DNA from: GCA-958296115 sp965222445
Lineage (GTDB): Bacteria > Chloroflexota > Dehalococcoidia > Lucifugimonadales > CAJWER01
Assembly: GCA_965222445.1 (NCBI GenBank)
Contig: CBDCTY010000002.1
Coordinates: 1,054,001 to 1,118,000, forward strand
Direction: 5' to 3'
DNA length: 64,000 nucleotides
The notes under the pieces are model-generated. The model was not told where the DNA came from. It saw nothing but the letters and a program-made list of their open reading frames with translations, and searched no databases. Shown piece after piece: positions 37,300 to 45,723 of this stretch; the stretch's first letter is position 1, and each line of letters starts with the position of its first letter. The translations under genes were made by a program, and so were the position numbers.

Positions 37300-40200
37300 C
37301 TACCGCGCCACCGCCGTCAGGCGCTCCATGAATGCGCCGATGCCGTCGATGAGCGAGACGAGGGCATCCTCCCAGTCTTCCGGGATGGCGCCGAGATCCA
37401 GGCGTATCTGGGAGTGCCCGACCCTGACGCTGCGTCCGAGGGTGCGCTGCAGGGCGCTCCTCGCGCCGCCTGTCTCCTCGCGCAGCTTCAGGACGACGTA
37501 CTTGTCGTCGCGGTAGACCGACTCGATTCCGGCCCTTTCCGCCTTGAGCCTGAGCCTCGCCACGTACAGCAGGTTCTCGACCTGCCACGGAAGCGGCCCG
37601 AACCGGTCGGCCATCTCCTCCTCCATCTCCGACAGGTCGTCGAGGGCCGCGGCCGAGCCTATGCGGCGGTATACGTCCAGCCTGGTCGGCAGGTCCTGGA
37701 CGTAGTCCGCCGGGATGCTGGCGGGGATGCCGAGCTCGATGGCGGCCCGCGTCTCCACCACGGACGCGGGCTCCGGCGTGACGGCGGGGACTCTGGGACT
37801 GTCGGCGCCTCCGCTGCCGTTGGTGGCCATGCGGGCCCGGAGGGACTCGACGGCCTCGGACAGTAGCCTGGTGTACAGGTCGAAGCCAACGGCCGCGATG
37901 TGGCCGCTCTGCTGCGAGCCCAGGACATTGCCCGCGCCGCGAATCTCCAGGTCCTTCATGGCAATCTGGAAGCCCGCCCCGAGCTCGGTGGCCGCCAGCA
38001 TCGTCCTGAGTCTCTTCTCCGCGACCTCCTTGATGCTCCGGTGCGCCGGAATGAGCAGATAGGCATACGCCCGCCTAGCACCCCTGCCGATGCGCCCGCG
38101 CAACTGGTACAGCTGGGCCAGCCCGAAGGTGTCCGCGCGATTGACTATGAGGGCGTTCGCGTTGGGAATGTCGAGGCCGGACTCGATGATGGTAGTACAG
38201 ACGAGCACGTCGGTGCTGCCTTCGGCGAAGTCCAGCATGGCGCGCTCGAGCGCGTGTTCGGGCATCTGCCCGTGGCCCACGCCCACCTCCGCCTCGGGCA
38301 CGAGCATCCGAATGTATCCCGCCATGTAGTCGATGTTGTAGACGCGGTTGTGTACGAAGAATACCTGGCCCTGGCGGTCGATCTCGCGCCTGATGGCCTC
38401 GCGGATCAGCTCGTCGCTGAACTCTGATACGTACGTCTTGATGGGCAGCCGCTCCTCGGGCGGCGTCTCGATCCTGCTCATGTCCCTCACACCCGCGAGG
38501 GAGAGGTGCAGGGTGCGGGGGATCGGCGTCGCCGTGAGGGTCAGCACGTCCACCTCGCGGCGCATCTCCTTGAGCCGCTCCTTGTGGGCAACGCCGAACC
38601 GCTGCTCCTCGTCGACGATGACGAGTCCGAGATCCTTGAAGGCGACGTCCTTCTGGATGAGGCGGTGCGTGCCGACGCAGATGTCGACCTTGCCGGCCGC
38701 CAGTCCTTCGACGACTCGCCGCTGCTCGGCATCGGTGCGGAAGCGGCTGAGAACTTCCACCGAGACAGGGAAGGCCTGCAGGCGCTCGCTGAACGTGGAG
38801 TAGTGCTGCTGCGCGAGCACGGTCGTCGGGACGAGCACGGCGACCTGCTTGCCGCCCATCACGGCCTTGAACGCTGCCCTGAGCGCGACCTCCGTCTTGC
38901 CGTATCCGACGTCGCCGCAGACCAGCCGGTCCATGGGCACGGGATGCTCCATGTCGGCCTTGACCTGGACGATAGTCTCCTGCTGGTCCCTGGTCTCCTC
39001 GTAGGGGAAGGAGCTCTCCAGCTCCGCCTGCCAGGGCGTGTCCGGCGTGTAAGCGTGGCCCTCCGCCAGCTCGCGAGAGGCATAGAGGGACAGCAGCTCA
39101 GCCGCCATCTCGCGGGTCGACTGGGCGACGCGCTCCTTGGCCCGCTTCCACTCCTGTGTGCCCAGCCGCGTCAACGACGGCGGCTTCTCCATCGGTGCGA
39201 CGTAAGGGGTGATGCGGTCGACGTGCTCCATGGGCACGTAGAGCTGGTCTCCCCTGGCATACTCCAGGATCAGGTACTCACGGTCGGCGTCGTCCTGGGA
39301 TGCCCGTCCCGATCCGACGAACCTGCCTACGCCGTGCTCGACGTGCACCACGTAGTCGCCCGGCGTTAGCTCGGAGAGCATGGCGTCTCGCTTCGCAGCG
39401 CGGCGGCGCGAGGTCCTGCGGAGCTTCGTCATGCCGAAGATCTCGGAGTCGCTGAAGACGGCGAGCCTTCGCCCATCGACCGACAGCACGACACCGTCGC
39501 TCAGACCGGCCCCCCAGGCCTGGAGCAGCGTGATCGTGCCCGGCTGTGGGACCTCGTCCAGCCGCTCGGCGATGCGGCCTCCGACGCCGAACTCGCCCAT
39601 GACCTCCTCGATTCTCCGCGAGGCCGACGACACGACCACGACGCGGTTGCCTTCCTGCGCGAGCGACTCCGCCTCCTCGACGAACGACTGGAGATTGCCC
39701 AGGAAGTCTGGCGGCGACGAGATGGGCAGCGCGTAGCCGCCGTCGTGGGTCAGCTCCTCGGCGCCCCAAGGCGTGAGGTCCAGGCGTCTGCGGATATGGG
39801 CGGCCCGCTCCTCGATCTCGCGGTTGAGGAGGTGGGACGAGGGAAAGCCGTGCGGCAGCTCCCGGCGGCGCTCCTTCACCTGTCGAAGCTGGTGGGTGCG
39901 CTCGTCGTTCTCCCAGGCGGCCTCGGCAACCTCGTTGGGCCGGACGGTCACGATCAGGGCATCCTCGGGGAAGTAGTCGAACAGGGAGCCGGTGTTGAAG
40001 AACCCGGCGTAGAAGTCGATGTCTTCGGCTTCCATGCCTTCGAGGAGCATGTCTATTTCGCCGGCGATCCGGTCCCGAGCCTCCGCCGTGCAGCCGGACA
40101 TGTCTATGGCGCCCAGCATCCGGTCGAGCTCCTCGCGGTCGACGAGGCCCGGCAGGGTCTCGCGGGCGGGGATTACGGTCACCGACTCCACCATGTCCGT

Positions 40201-40854
40201 CGAGCGCTGGGTTTCGGGATCGAACTGGCGGATCGAGTCGATCTCGTCTCCCCACAGCTCCAAGCGGGCGGGCGCTTCGGCGGCGGTAGGGTATATGTCT
40301 ACGATGCCGCCACGCCGACCGACGAGGCCCGGCACATCTACGGTGGGCTCGACACGGTAGCCCATCCTGCGCCATGAGTCGACCATCTCTTCGAGGTCTA
40401 TCCTCAGTCCGCGGCTGAGGGTCTGAATGCTGTCTTCGAGTGCGTCGCGGCCGATGGTCTTCTGCGCGACGGCGGTCGCGGACGCAATGACCATGGGACG
40501 CGGCGCGTCTTCCTGTGCGAGAGCCCACAGGGTGCGGATGCGGTGCTGTGACGTGTCGACGTCGGGTACGAGGCGCTCAAACGGCAGCGTCTCGGTCTCC
40601 GGGAAGTGCAAGACCAGGGACTCGTCACCTGCCCAGAGCAGCGCCTGCTCGTAGAGGCGCCGGGCGTCCTCGGGACGGGGCGCGACGACAAGGATAGGCG
40701 CCTCGAAGACCCGGTGAATCTCGGAGAGCGCGAAGGGCGCGGCCTCGGACAGCACCTGCAGTCTGGAGCCGAACCGGCTACGGCCAAGGGCCGATGACAG
40801 GCGCAGGAATTCGGGCGAGCCCTCCAGTAGCCCGCCAAGCACACCGAGTGACAT
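37300..40854 (-). CDS. mfd: Transcription-repair coupling factor
   Basis: 1184 residues. UvrB-homology N-terminal part, then the RNA-polymerase-interacting KOW-like domain (TPGDYVVHVEHGVGRFVG), the translocase with Walker A GDVGYGKTEVALRAAF and DEEQ box IVDEEQRFGV, helicase C part GRIGRGARRAYAYLL, and the C-terminal TRCF domain. It removes stalled RNA polymerase and recruits UvrA. Stands alone in its transcript behind a hairpin. Confidence 0.96.
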   Translation of the reverse strand: MSLGVLGGLLEGSPEFLRLSSALGRSRFGSRLQVLSEAAPFALSEIHRVFEAPILVVAPRPEDARRLYEQALLWAGDESLVLHFPETETLPFERLVPDVDTSQHRIRTLWALAQEDAPRPMVIASATAVAQKTIGRDALEDSIQTLSRGLRIDLEEMVDSWRRMGYRVEPTVDVPGLVGRRGGIVDIYPTAAEAPARLELWGDEIDSIRQFDPETQRSTDMVESVTVIPARETLPGLVDREELDRMLGAIDMSGCTAEARDRIAGEIDMLLEGMEAEDIDFYAGFFNTGSLFDYFPEDALIVTVRPNEVAEAAWENDERTHQLRQVKERRRELPHGFPSSHLLNREIEERAAHIRRRLDLTPWGAEELTHDGGYALPISSPPDFLGNLQSFVEEAESLAQEGNRVVVVSSASRRIEEVMGEFGVGGRIAERLDEVPQPGTITLLQAWGAGLSDGVVLSVDGRRLAVFSDSEIFGMTKLRRTSRRRAAKRDAMLSELTPGDYVVHVEHGVGRFVGSGRASQDDADREYLILEYARGDQLYVPMEHVDRITPYVAPMEKPPSLTRLGTQEWKRAKERVAQSTREMAAELLSLYASRELAEGHAYTPDTPWQAELESSFPYEETRDQQETIVQVKADMEHPVPMDRLVCGDVGYGKTEVALRAAFKAVMGGKQVAVLVPTTVLAQQHYSTFSERLQAFPVSVEVLSRFRTDAEQRRVVEGLAAGKVDICVGTHRLIQKDVAFKDLGLVIVDEEQRFGVAHKERLKEMRREVDVLTLTATPIPRTLHLSLAGVRDMSRIETPPEERLPIKTYVSEFSDELIREAIRREIDRQGQVFFVHNRVYNIDYMAGYIRMLVPEAEVGVGHGQMPEHALERAMLDFAEGSTDVLVCTTIIESGLDIPNANALIVNRADTFGLAQLYQLRGRIGRGARRAYAYLLIPAHRSIKEVAEKRLRTMLAATELGAGFQIAMKDLEIRGAGNVLGSQQSGHIAAVGFDLYTRLLSEAVESLRARMATNGSGGADSPRVPAVTPEPASVVETRAAIELGIPASIPADYVQDLPTRLDVYRRIGSAAALDDLSEMEEEMADRFGPLPWQVENLLYVARLRLKAERAGIESVYRDDKYVVLKLREETGGARSALQRTLGRSVRVGHSQIRLDLGAIPEDWEDALVSLIDGIGAFMERLTAVAR

Positions 40855-40873
40855 TCAGCACCTCAAAGCTAAA

Positions 40874-40896
40874 GGGCGAGCCCACGGGGGCTCGCC
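40874..40896 (-). terminator. Hairpin between the queuosine transporter gene and mfd
   Basis: A 9-bp GC-rich stem (GGCGAGCCC/GGGCTCGCC, 4-nt loop), followed on the minus strand by CTTTAGCTTT. It looks like a weak Rho-independent terminator for the upstream gene; the T-run is interrupted, so a role in the mfd leader is also possible. Confidence 0.6.
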
Positions 40897-40929
40897 TGTA
40901 GAGGATGCTATTTTACCATGCGGTAAGGC

Positions 40930-41643
40930 TCAGGCGAATATCCCCAGAGGGTTGAGGGAGCGGGGCACGTCCGTGACGTCCATCTCTTCTGTTCGCTTCA
41001 TGTAGCCGACGACCGCGTAGGTCAGGGGCGTGGCCGCCGCCTCGTAGAGTATCTTGGTAATCCACTGGGCCAGCGCCGCGCTGAGCAGGCCCGCCGCGCC
41101 CCAGTCGCCGCCCACGCCAAAAGCAATGTATATGAAGATGAAGGAGTCCAGGCCCTGGCCCACTACGGTGGAGCCTATGGTGCGGACGAACAGCAGCCTG
41201 CCCTTCATCTTGTACTTCAGCAGGGCCAACACCGAGGAGTTGGAGAACTCGCCTATCAGGTATGCGATGAAGGAGGCCACCAGGATCCAGGGCACCTGTC
41301 CCAGGATGGTGTCGTAGGCGCCCTGGTCTTCCCAGAAGCCGGCGGCTGGAATGATTCCCGCAAGCCAGAGAGCGATGACCACCAGCAGGTTGGCGCCGAA
41401 CCCCAGCCAAATCACCCCCCGGGCGATGCGGAAGCCGTACACCTCCGTCAGCACGTCTCCGATGATGTAGCTGATGGGGAAGATGATGATCGCCGAGGGC
41501 AGGACCACGGATGAGCTGCCCAGGAACTCGAACGGCAGGGTAAGCAGCTGTATGGGCTTCACCGCGATGATGTTGGAGGTAATCAGTACGGCGACGAAGA
41601 GGGTCAGTACGATGATGAACGTGCCGGTGAATCTAATACTCAC
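40930..41643 (-). CDS. Queuosine precursor transporter (YhhQ/VUT family)
   Basis: 237 residues, about six membrane helices. Family marks: LITSNIIAVKPIQL, FPISYIIGDVLTEVYGF with the conserved acidic pair, and GQGLDSFIFIYIAF. It should import preQ0/preQ1 or queuine. Consistent with this, a tRNA-guanine transglycosylase gene lies at 62.9 kb. Start GTG 41643 with AGGAG 7 bp upstream. Confidence 0.93.
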   Translation of the reverse strand: MSIRFTGTFIIVLTLFVAVLITSNIIAVKPIQLLTLPFEFLGSSSVVLPSAIIIFPISYIIGDVLTEVYGFRIARGVIWLGFGANLLVVIALWLAGIIPAAGFWEDQGAYDTILGQVPWILVASFIAYLIGEFSNSSVLALLKYKMKGRLLFVRTIGSTVVGQGLDSFIFIYIAFGVGGDWGAAGLLSAALAQWITKILYEAAATPLTYAVVGYMKRTEEMDVTDVPRSLNPLGIFA

Positions 41644-41708
41644 TCACTCGCTCCTTTGCCTTGGTACAGGGAATTCGAGGCTCGGCGGACCCGGGCCGAG
41701 CGAACTCA

Positions 41709-41832
41709 TACCAAGTCACCGTGATGCCGCCGTATATGTGCGGCCAGGGAGTGGGTTCCCGCCCCGTATCGAGTACGGGGTAGGCTCTTCGCGGGAATGA
41801 CGGCTTTACGGCGCGCTCAAAATGAATTGGTA
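41709..41832 (+). mobile_element. 124-bp MITE, copy 2 (TCA target duplication)
   Basis: Ends TACCAA/TTGGTA, flanked by TCA at 41706-41708 and 41833-41835. Near-identical to copies 1, 3 and 4. It ends 5 bp beyond the hpt stop codon (minus strand), in the gap before the transporter gene. Confidence 0.9.
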
Positions 41833-41837
41833 TCAGA

Positions 41838-42371
41838 TCAATACTCTTCGCCCTCCAACACGTGAACGTCCCGGAGGTTTCGGTACGCGCCATCGTAGTC
41901 CATGCCGTAGCCGACCACGAACACGTCCGGCACGTCAAACCCACGGTAGGCCGCCTGGACCTCATGGGTGCGGCGTGAGGGCTTGTCCAGCAGCGCACAC
42001 ACATCGACCGACGCCGCCCCCAGGTCCGACAGCCTCTGCGCCAACAGAGCGCACGTGGCCCCGGTGTCGACTATGCCCTCCACTATGAGGACTTCCCTGC
42101 CCTGGATACGGTCGCGCAGTGGCAGCCAGGTGACCTTGACCTCCCCCGCCTCCATGCCGTCATACCTACGCATCCGCGCCGTCGTCACGTCCACAGGCGT
42201 GCTGAACGCCCGCATCAGGTCCGCCAGGAAACACACCGCCCCATCCATCGCGCCCACCAGGACCAGCTCGGACAGGTCGTAGTCCTGGCCTATCCTGGCC
42301 GCGATCCGGTCGACAGCACCCGCTATCTCACTCTCCGAGATCAGGACTTCGCCCAGCTCCATGTCGTCCAC
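41838..42371 (-). CDS. hpt: Hypoxanthine phosphoribosyltransferase
   Basis: 177 residues, purine salvage (hypoxanthine/guanine plus PRPP to IMP/GMP). The PRPP loop reads VLIVEGIVDTGATCALL; the usual second acidic residue of the EDxxDTG motif is Gly here. The C-terminal DVFVVGYGMDYDGAYRNLRD is canonical. ATG 42371 or 42362 (MELGEV) may be the start. It precedes the MITE by 5 bp. Confidence 0.9.
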   Translation of the reverse strand: MDDMELGEVLISESEIAGAVDRIAARIGQDYDLSELVLVGAMDGAVCFLADLMRAFSTPVDVTTARMRRYDGMEAGEVKVTWLPLRDRIQGREVLIVEGIVDTGATCALLAQRLSDLGAASVDVCALLDKPSRRTHEVQAAYRGFDVPDVFVVGYGMDYDGAYRNLRDVHVLEGEEY

Positions 42372-42380
42372 AGTGTGGAC

Positions 42381-43241
42381 CTACACGTCCACCACCAGGA
42401 GCTCGTCGGAGAAGATGAGGTCGCCCTCGTAGCGGCTCTTCACGTCGCCTATGCCTTTCTCCATGACCGGGTGCCGGGTGAGATTTGGGCCCAGATGGGC
42501 CAGGACGAGCTTCTTGACTCCGGCTTCCTGGGCCATGCGGGCCGCGCCGAGGGTGCCGCAGACGCCCTTGGACTCGCGGTTCGCCTCCATGGCGTCCTCG
42601 TCGTCCCAGCACATGCAGAACATGACGTCGGCGTCCTTGGCGAGATCCACGACGGACTGGCACGGCTCGGTGTCGCCGGTGAAGACGATGCTGCCTTCGG
42701 AGCTGTCGATGCGGTAGGCCAGGGAGTCCAGCCATGGCTGGGCGTGCTCGGCGCGCGTCGCGGTCATCTCCCAGTCGTTCCCCGAGAATATCCTGCCGGG
42801 CTCGACATCCTTCGCCAGGACCTCGGGCGGCTTGCGGGGAAGGGTGCCGCCGCGGTTCAGGTGGACCTGCTGGCTGGCGGGATGGCTCACGCGCGCCTTC
42901 CAGTCGTGGGCGAATACGCCGTCTTCGCCGATGATGCCGTAGGTCAGGTGCTCGGTCAGGGTCGGGCCGAAGACCTGCAGCGTGTTCTCCTTGCCGATGC
43001 TCTGGTCCCAGCGGCATAGGAGGAAGCACGGGAAATCGACGTCGTGATCGAAGTGGTGATGGGTGAAGAAGACGTAGTCGACATCGGTGGGCCAGAGGCC
43101 GGCCTTCACGAGCTTGTGGGTCGCGGCAGGGCCGCAGTCGACCATGATCTGCTCGCCCCCGACCTCGGCCACGAAAGAGGAGCCGAACCGTTCGGGCGTC
43201 GGGGTGGGCGTTCCCGCACCCAGGACGTGTACTCGCGCCAT
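42381..43241 (-). CDS. Metallo-beta-lactamase-fold hydrolase, tandem copy 1
   Basis: 286 residues. The N-terminus HVLGAGTPTPTPERFGSSF is of the RNase Z/ElaC-like type and the zinc site HHHFDH (H61, H63, D65, H66) is intact; later ligands occur in VFTGDTEPC and LAHLGPN. Soluble. It probably hydrolyses an organic ester or phosphodiester; the substrate is unknown. About 70% similar by eye to the gene next upstream, and it runs into hpt 10 bp away. Confidence 0.88.
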   Translation of the reverse strand: MARVHVLGAGTPTPTPERFGSSFVAEVGGEQIMVDCGPAATHKLVKAGLWPTDVDYVFFTHHHFDHDVDFPCFLLCRWDQSIGKENTLQVFGPTLTEHLTYGIIGEDGVFAHDWKARVSHPASQQVHLNRGGTLPRKPPEVLAKDVEPGRIFSGNDWEMTATRAEHAQPWLDSLAYRIDSSEGSIVFTGDTEPCQSVVDLAKDADVMFCMCWDDEDAMEANRESKGVCGTLGAARMAQEAGVKKLVLAHLGPNLTRHPVMEKGIGDVKSRYEGDLIFSDELLVVDV

Positions 43242-43279
43242 GGCGTCAGACTCCTTCCATCAGCGGGGCGAATTGGGAC

Positions 43280-44143
43280 TCATACGTCGATGGTAAGCAG
43301 CTCGTCAGTGAATATGACCTTGCCGTCGTAGATGGCGCTCATGTCGCCGATGCCCTTCTCCATGGCGCCGTGCCGCGACAGGTTCGGCCCGATGTGGACG
43401 AGGGCCAACGCGCCGACGCCGGCCTCCTGGGCCATGCGGGCTGCGCCGGTCGTGCCGCACTGCCGGTGCGCCTCGCCGTTGCGGTCCATCGTCTCCTGGT
43501 CGTCCCAGCACATGCAGAGCATGATGTCCGCGCCCCTCGCCAGCTCGACGACCGACTCGCAGGGCTGGGTGTCGCCGGTGAAGACCATGCTGCCCTCAGG
43601 GCTGTCGACGCGGTACGCGAGTGAGTCGAGGTAGGGCTGGACGTGCTCGGCCTCGGCGGCCGTGACCTCCCAGTCGCCGCCGGAGAAGACCTTGCCGGGC
43701 GCGATGTCCTTTGCGAATACGTCCGGGGGCTTCCGGGGCAGCGTGCCCCCGCGGTTGACGTGAAGCTGCTGGCTCGATGGGTTGTTGACGCGGGTCTTCC
43801 AGTCATGGGCGAAGAGCCCGCCGTCCTCCCTCAGTATGTCGTCGGTGAACTTCTCCGTGGGCGGCGGACCGAACACCTGGAGCGTGTTCTCCCTGCCGAC
43901 GCTCTGGTCCCACCGGCAGAGCAGAAAACAGGGGTAGTCTACGTCGTGGTCGAAGTGGTGGTGTGTGAAGAAGAGGTAGTCGATGTCGGTGGGCCATAGC
44001 CCGGCCTTGACCATCTTGTGCGTCGTGGCTGGGCCGCAGTCGATCATGATCTTCTCGCCGGCCACTTCGACGACGTAGGACGAGCCGAAGCGGGTCGGCG
44101 TGGGTGTGGGCGTGCCTGCGCCAAGCACATGGATTCGGGCCAA
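43280..44143 (-). CDS. Metallo-beta-lactamase-fold hydrolase, tandem copy 2
   Basis: 287 residues, aligned with copy 1 along its whole length (HVLGAGTPTPTPTRFGSSY; HHHFDHDVDYPCFLLCRWDQ; FTGDTQPCESV). The zinc ligands are conserved in both, so each copy should be active. Differences are concentrated in the middle (DDILREDGG versus IIGEDG) and in ETMDRNGEAHRQCG. A tandem duplication with divergence. Confidence 0.88.
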   Translation of the reverse strand: MARIHVLGAGTPTPTPTRFGSSYVVEVAGEKIMIDCGPATTHKMVKAGLWPTDIDYLFFTHHHFDHDVDYPCFLLCRWDQSVGRENTLQVFGPPPTEKFTDDILREDGGLFAHDWKTRVNNPSSQQLHVNRGGTLPRKPPDVFAKDIAPGKVFSGGDWEVTAAEAEHVQPYLDSLAYRVDSPEGSMVFTGDTQPCESVVELARGADIMLCMCWDDQETMDRNGEAHRQCGTTGAARMAQEAGVGALALVHIGPNLSRHGAMEKGIGDMSAIYDGKVIFTDELLTIDV

Positions 44144-44272
44144 GTCGGACCTCCCTGAGGGTATCGGCGCAGTTTATCAGGCGAGGGCCACAGGGCCAAG
44201 CGTGACTGTTCAGAATCGATGGGACGACGGTGGTGCTGGCCCCGCCCGGCCCGGTGGGGCGGCGGGGCGGGT

Positions 44273-45535
44273 TCAGATCCAGATTAGTGTGCGTTTGGGG
44301 GGCGGGATGCCTTCTTCGCGCATCCTGTCGGAGGGCCGCTTCATCCAGACGCTCTCGCCTTTGACGGCAGTGCCGGGCGACCGGGAACGGCGGCGTTTGG
44401 GGCGGAGTTTTCTTCGGATCGACCTGGGGTATGCCGGGGCGTACTCCCAGATGTACTTGCCGTATGCGTCGACCACCTCTCCGGAGATCCAGTAGCGGAC
44501 TTCCTCGTCGTCGTCGTTCTTCTTGTCTTCGCCGTGGAAGGCGGCGGCGACCTCGTCGTATGCCTGTACGAACTTGTGGATTGGGTGGGCCGGGTCGCGC
44601 TGGGCTTCGGCTATCTTGCGGTCGATGTCGTAGCAGCCGCGCTGGGTGTCCGTGTCGTCTGCGTCGCCCTCATCCCCGCCGTCCTGGATACCGGCCCCGT
44701 ATCGAGTACGGGGCAGGCTTTTAGCCGGTATGACGGTTGGGTCTGCTTCAGCAGAGGCGGGGCCGGGGATGGGTTCCCGACTGCTCGGGGACGACCCTTC
44801 GACTGCGCTCAGGGCAGGCCCTTCGGCGGGGCTCAGGGCAGGCTCAGCGGAGGCGGAGCCGGCCCGGCCTTCTTCACCCTCACCCTTCGGCAGGCTCAGG
44901 GCAGGCTCCCAACCCTCTCCCGTCGAGGGAGAGGGGGTTGCGGAGCCGGAGCGGGCGAGCTCGTCGCGGGCTATGTGGCCGAGGAGCTCGTTGGCGGCCT
45001 CGACCCTCTGGCGGGGCCTGAAGCCCCGGACTACGCCGTGCATGACGTGGAGCAGGAAGCTGACGACGGTCTTGCCCTGGTCGGTGCTCTCGCGGACGAT
45101 GCCCGCTACGCGCGGGTCGTCCTTCAGGGAAGGGGCGGCTAGGGCCGATGCCAGGTATTCGAGGGCCTCGTGGCCCGCGCGGGCGCTGTTGGCGCAGTCG
45201 GCGTCCGGGGATGGGTTCCCGTGAAGACGGGAACGACGACTCGCCTCCGCGGGAACGACGGTGGCGTCGCGGGTGCGCCGGCGGCGTATGACGTGGTTGC
45301 ATTCTACGCCGGTCAGCTGGGCTATGTATTCGGAGACGAGCCCGGGGGCGATGGCGTGGACCTGCTCGGCGGCTTCGAGCCTGTGGCAGACTTCGAAGCC
45401 TTCGTCGTCGAGCTTGCCGCTGGCGACGTCGAGGTAGAAGCGGACGATGGTGCGCCCGTTGTCGGTCTCCTGCCGGACGATGTCCGCGAGAGAGGGAGGC
45501 TCGGTCTGTTTCGCTTTGTTGCGTTGATGGCTCAT
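44273..45535 (-). CDS. Hypothetical protein with two repeats of a helical domain and REP insertions
   Basis: 420 residues, family not recognised. Residues about 17-63 (ADIVRQETDNGRTIVRFYLD; FEVCHRLEAAEQV) and about 143-186 (AGIVRESTDQGKTVVSFLLH; FRPRQRVEAANELL) are clearly related, so a domain was duplicated. Residues about 93-113 and 195-285 are translations of REP-like DNA (PALSLPKG, PALSPAEG, PALSAVEG). The C-terminal part is acidic (KKNDDDEEVRYW) then basic (RRKLRPKRRRSRS). No membrane segment. Confidence 0.65.
   Translation of the reverse strand: MSHQRNKAKQTEPPSLADIVRQETDNGRTIVRFYLDVASGKLDDEGFEVCHRLEAAEQVHAIAPGLVSEYIAQLTGVECNHVIRRRRTRDATVVPAEASRRSRLHGNPSPDADCANSARAGHEALEYLASALAAPSLKDDPRVAGIVRESTDQGKTVVSFLLHVMHGVVRGFRPRQRVEAANELLGHIARDELARSGSATPSPSTGEGWEPALSLPKGEGEEGRAGSASAEPALSPAEGPALSAVEGSSPSSREPIPGPASAEADPTVIPAKSLPRTRYGAGIQDGGDEGDADDTDTQRGCYDIDRKIAEAQRDPAHPIHKFVQAYDEVAAAFHGEDKKNDDDEEVRYWISGEVVDAYGKYIWEYAPAYPRSIRRKLRPKRRRSRSPGTAVKGESVWMKRPSDRMREEGIPPPKRTLIWI
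44685..44941. repeat. Cluster of REP-like elements inside a coding region
   Basis: From left: an ATACCGGC...GCCGGTAT inverted repeat (44688-44731) with a nested GCCCCGTATCGAGTACGGGG core; a GTTCCCGA/TCGGGGAC stem (about 44772-44793); three CTTCG...GCTCAGGGCAGGC units (44797-44819, 44821-44843, 44885-44906); and a CCCTCTCCC/GGGAGAGGG stem (about 44914-44936). The reading frame of the host gene stays open throughout. Confidence 0.8.
45215..45234. repeat. REP-like hairpin
   Basis: GTTCCCGT GAAG ACGGGAAC, an 8-bp stem with a 4-nt loop, inside the same hypothetical gene. Confidence 0.75.
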
Positions 45536-45599
45536 GCGTTCTACTATGAGGGATTGGATGGGGGTTTGTCAAGGGGCAGTTTTTAGTTTCGAGTTGTTA

Positions 45600-45723
45600 T
45601 ACCAAGTCACCGTGATGCCGCCGTATATGTGGGGCCAGGGAGTGGGTTCCCGCCCCGTATCGAGTACGGGGCAGGCTCTTCGCGGGAATGACGGCTTTAC
45701 GGCGCGCTCAAAATAAATTGGTA
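45600..45723 (+). mobile_element. 124-bp MITE, copy 3 (TTA target duplication)
   Basis: Ends TACCAA/TTGGTA with TTA at 45597-45599 and 45724-45726. The right-hand TTA is, on the minus strand, the TAA stop codon of the TlpA-like gene, so insertion hit a stop codon and the duplication kept it intact. It has a TGTGGGGCC variant where other copies read TGCGGCC-type sequence. Confidence 0.9.

Noticed and set aside
41643..42004. Minus-strand frame through MITE copy 2 (reading LDTGREPTPWPHIYGG)
   Set aside because: It is the translation of the MITE itself plus an off-frame part of hpt.
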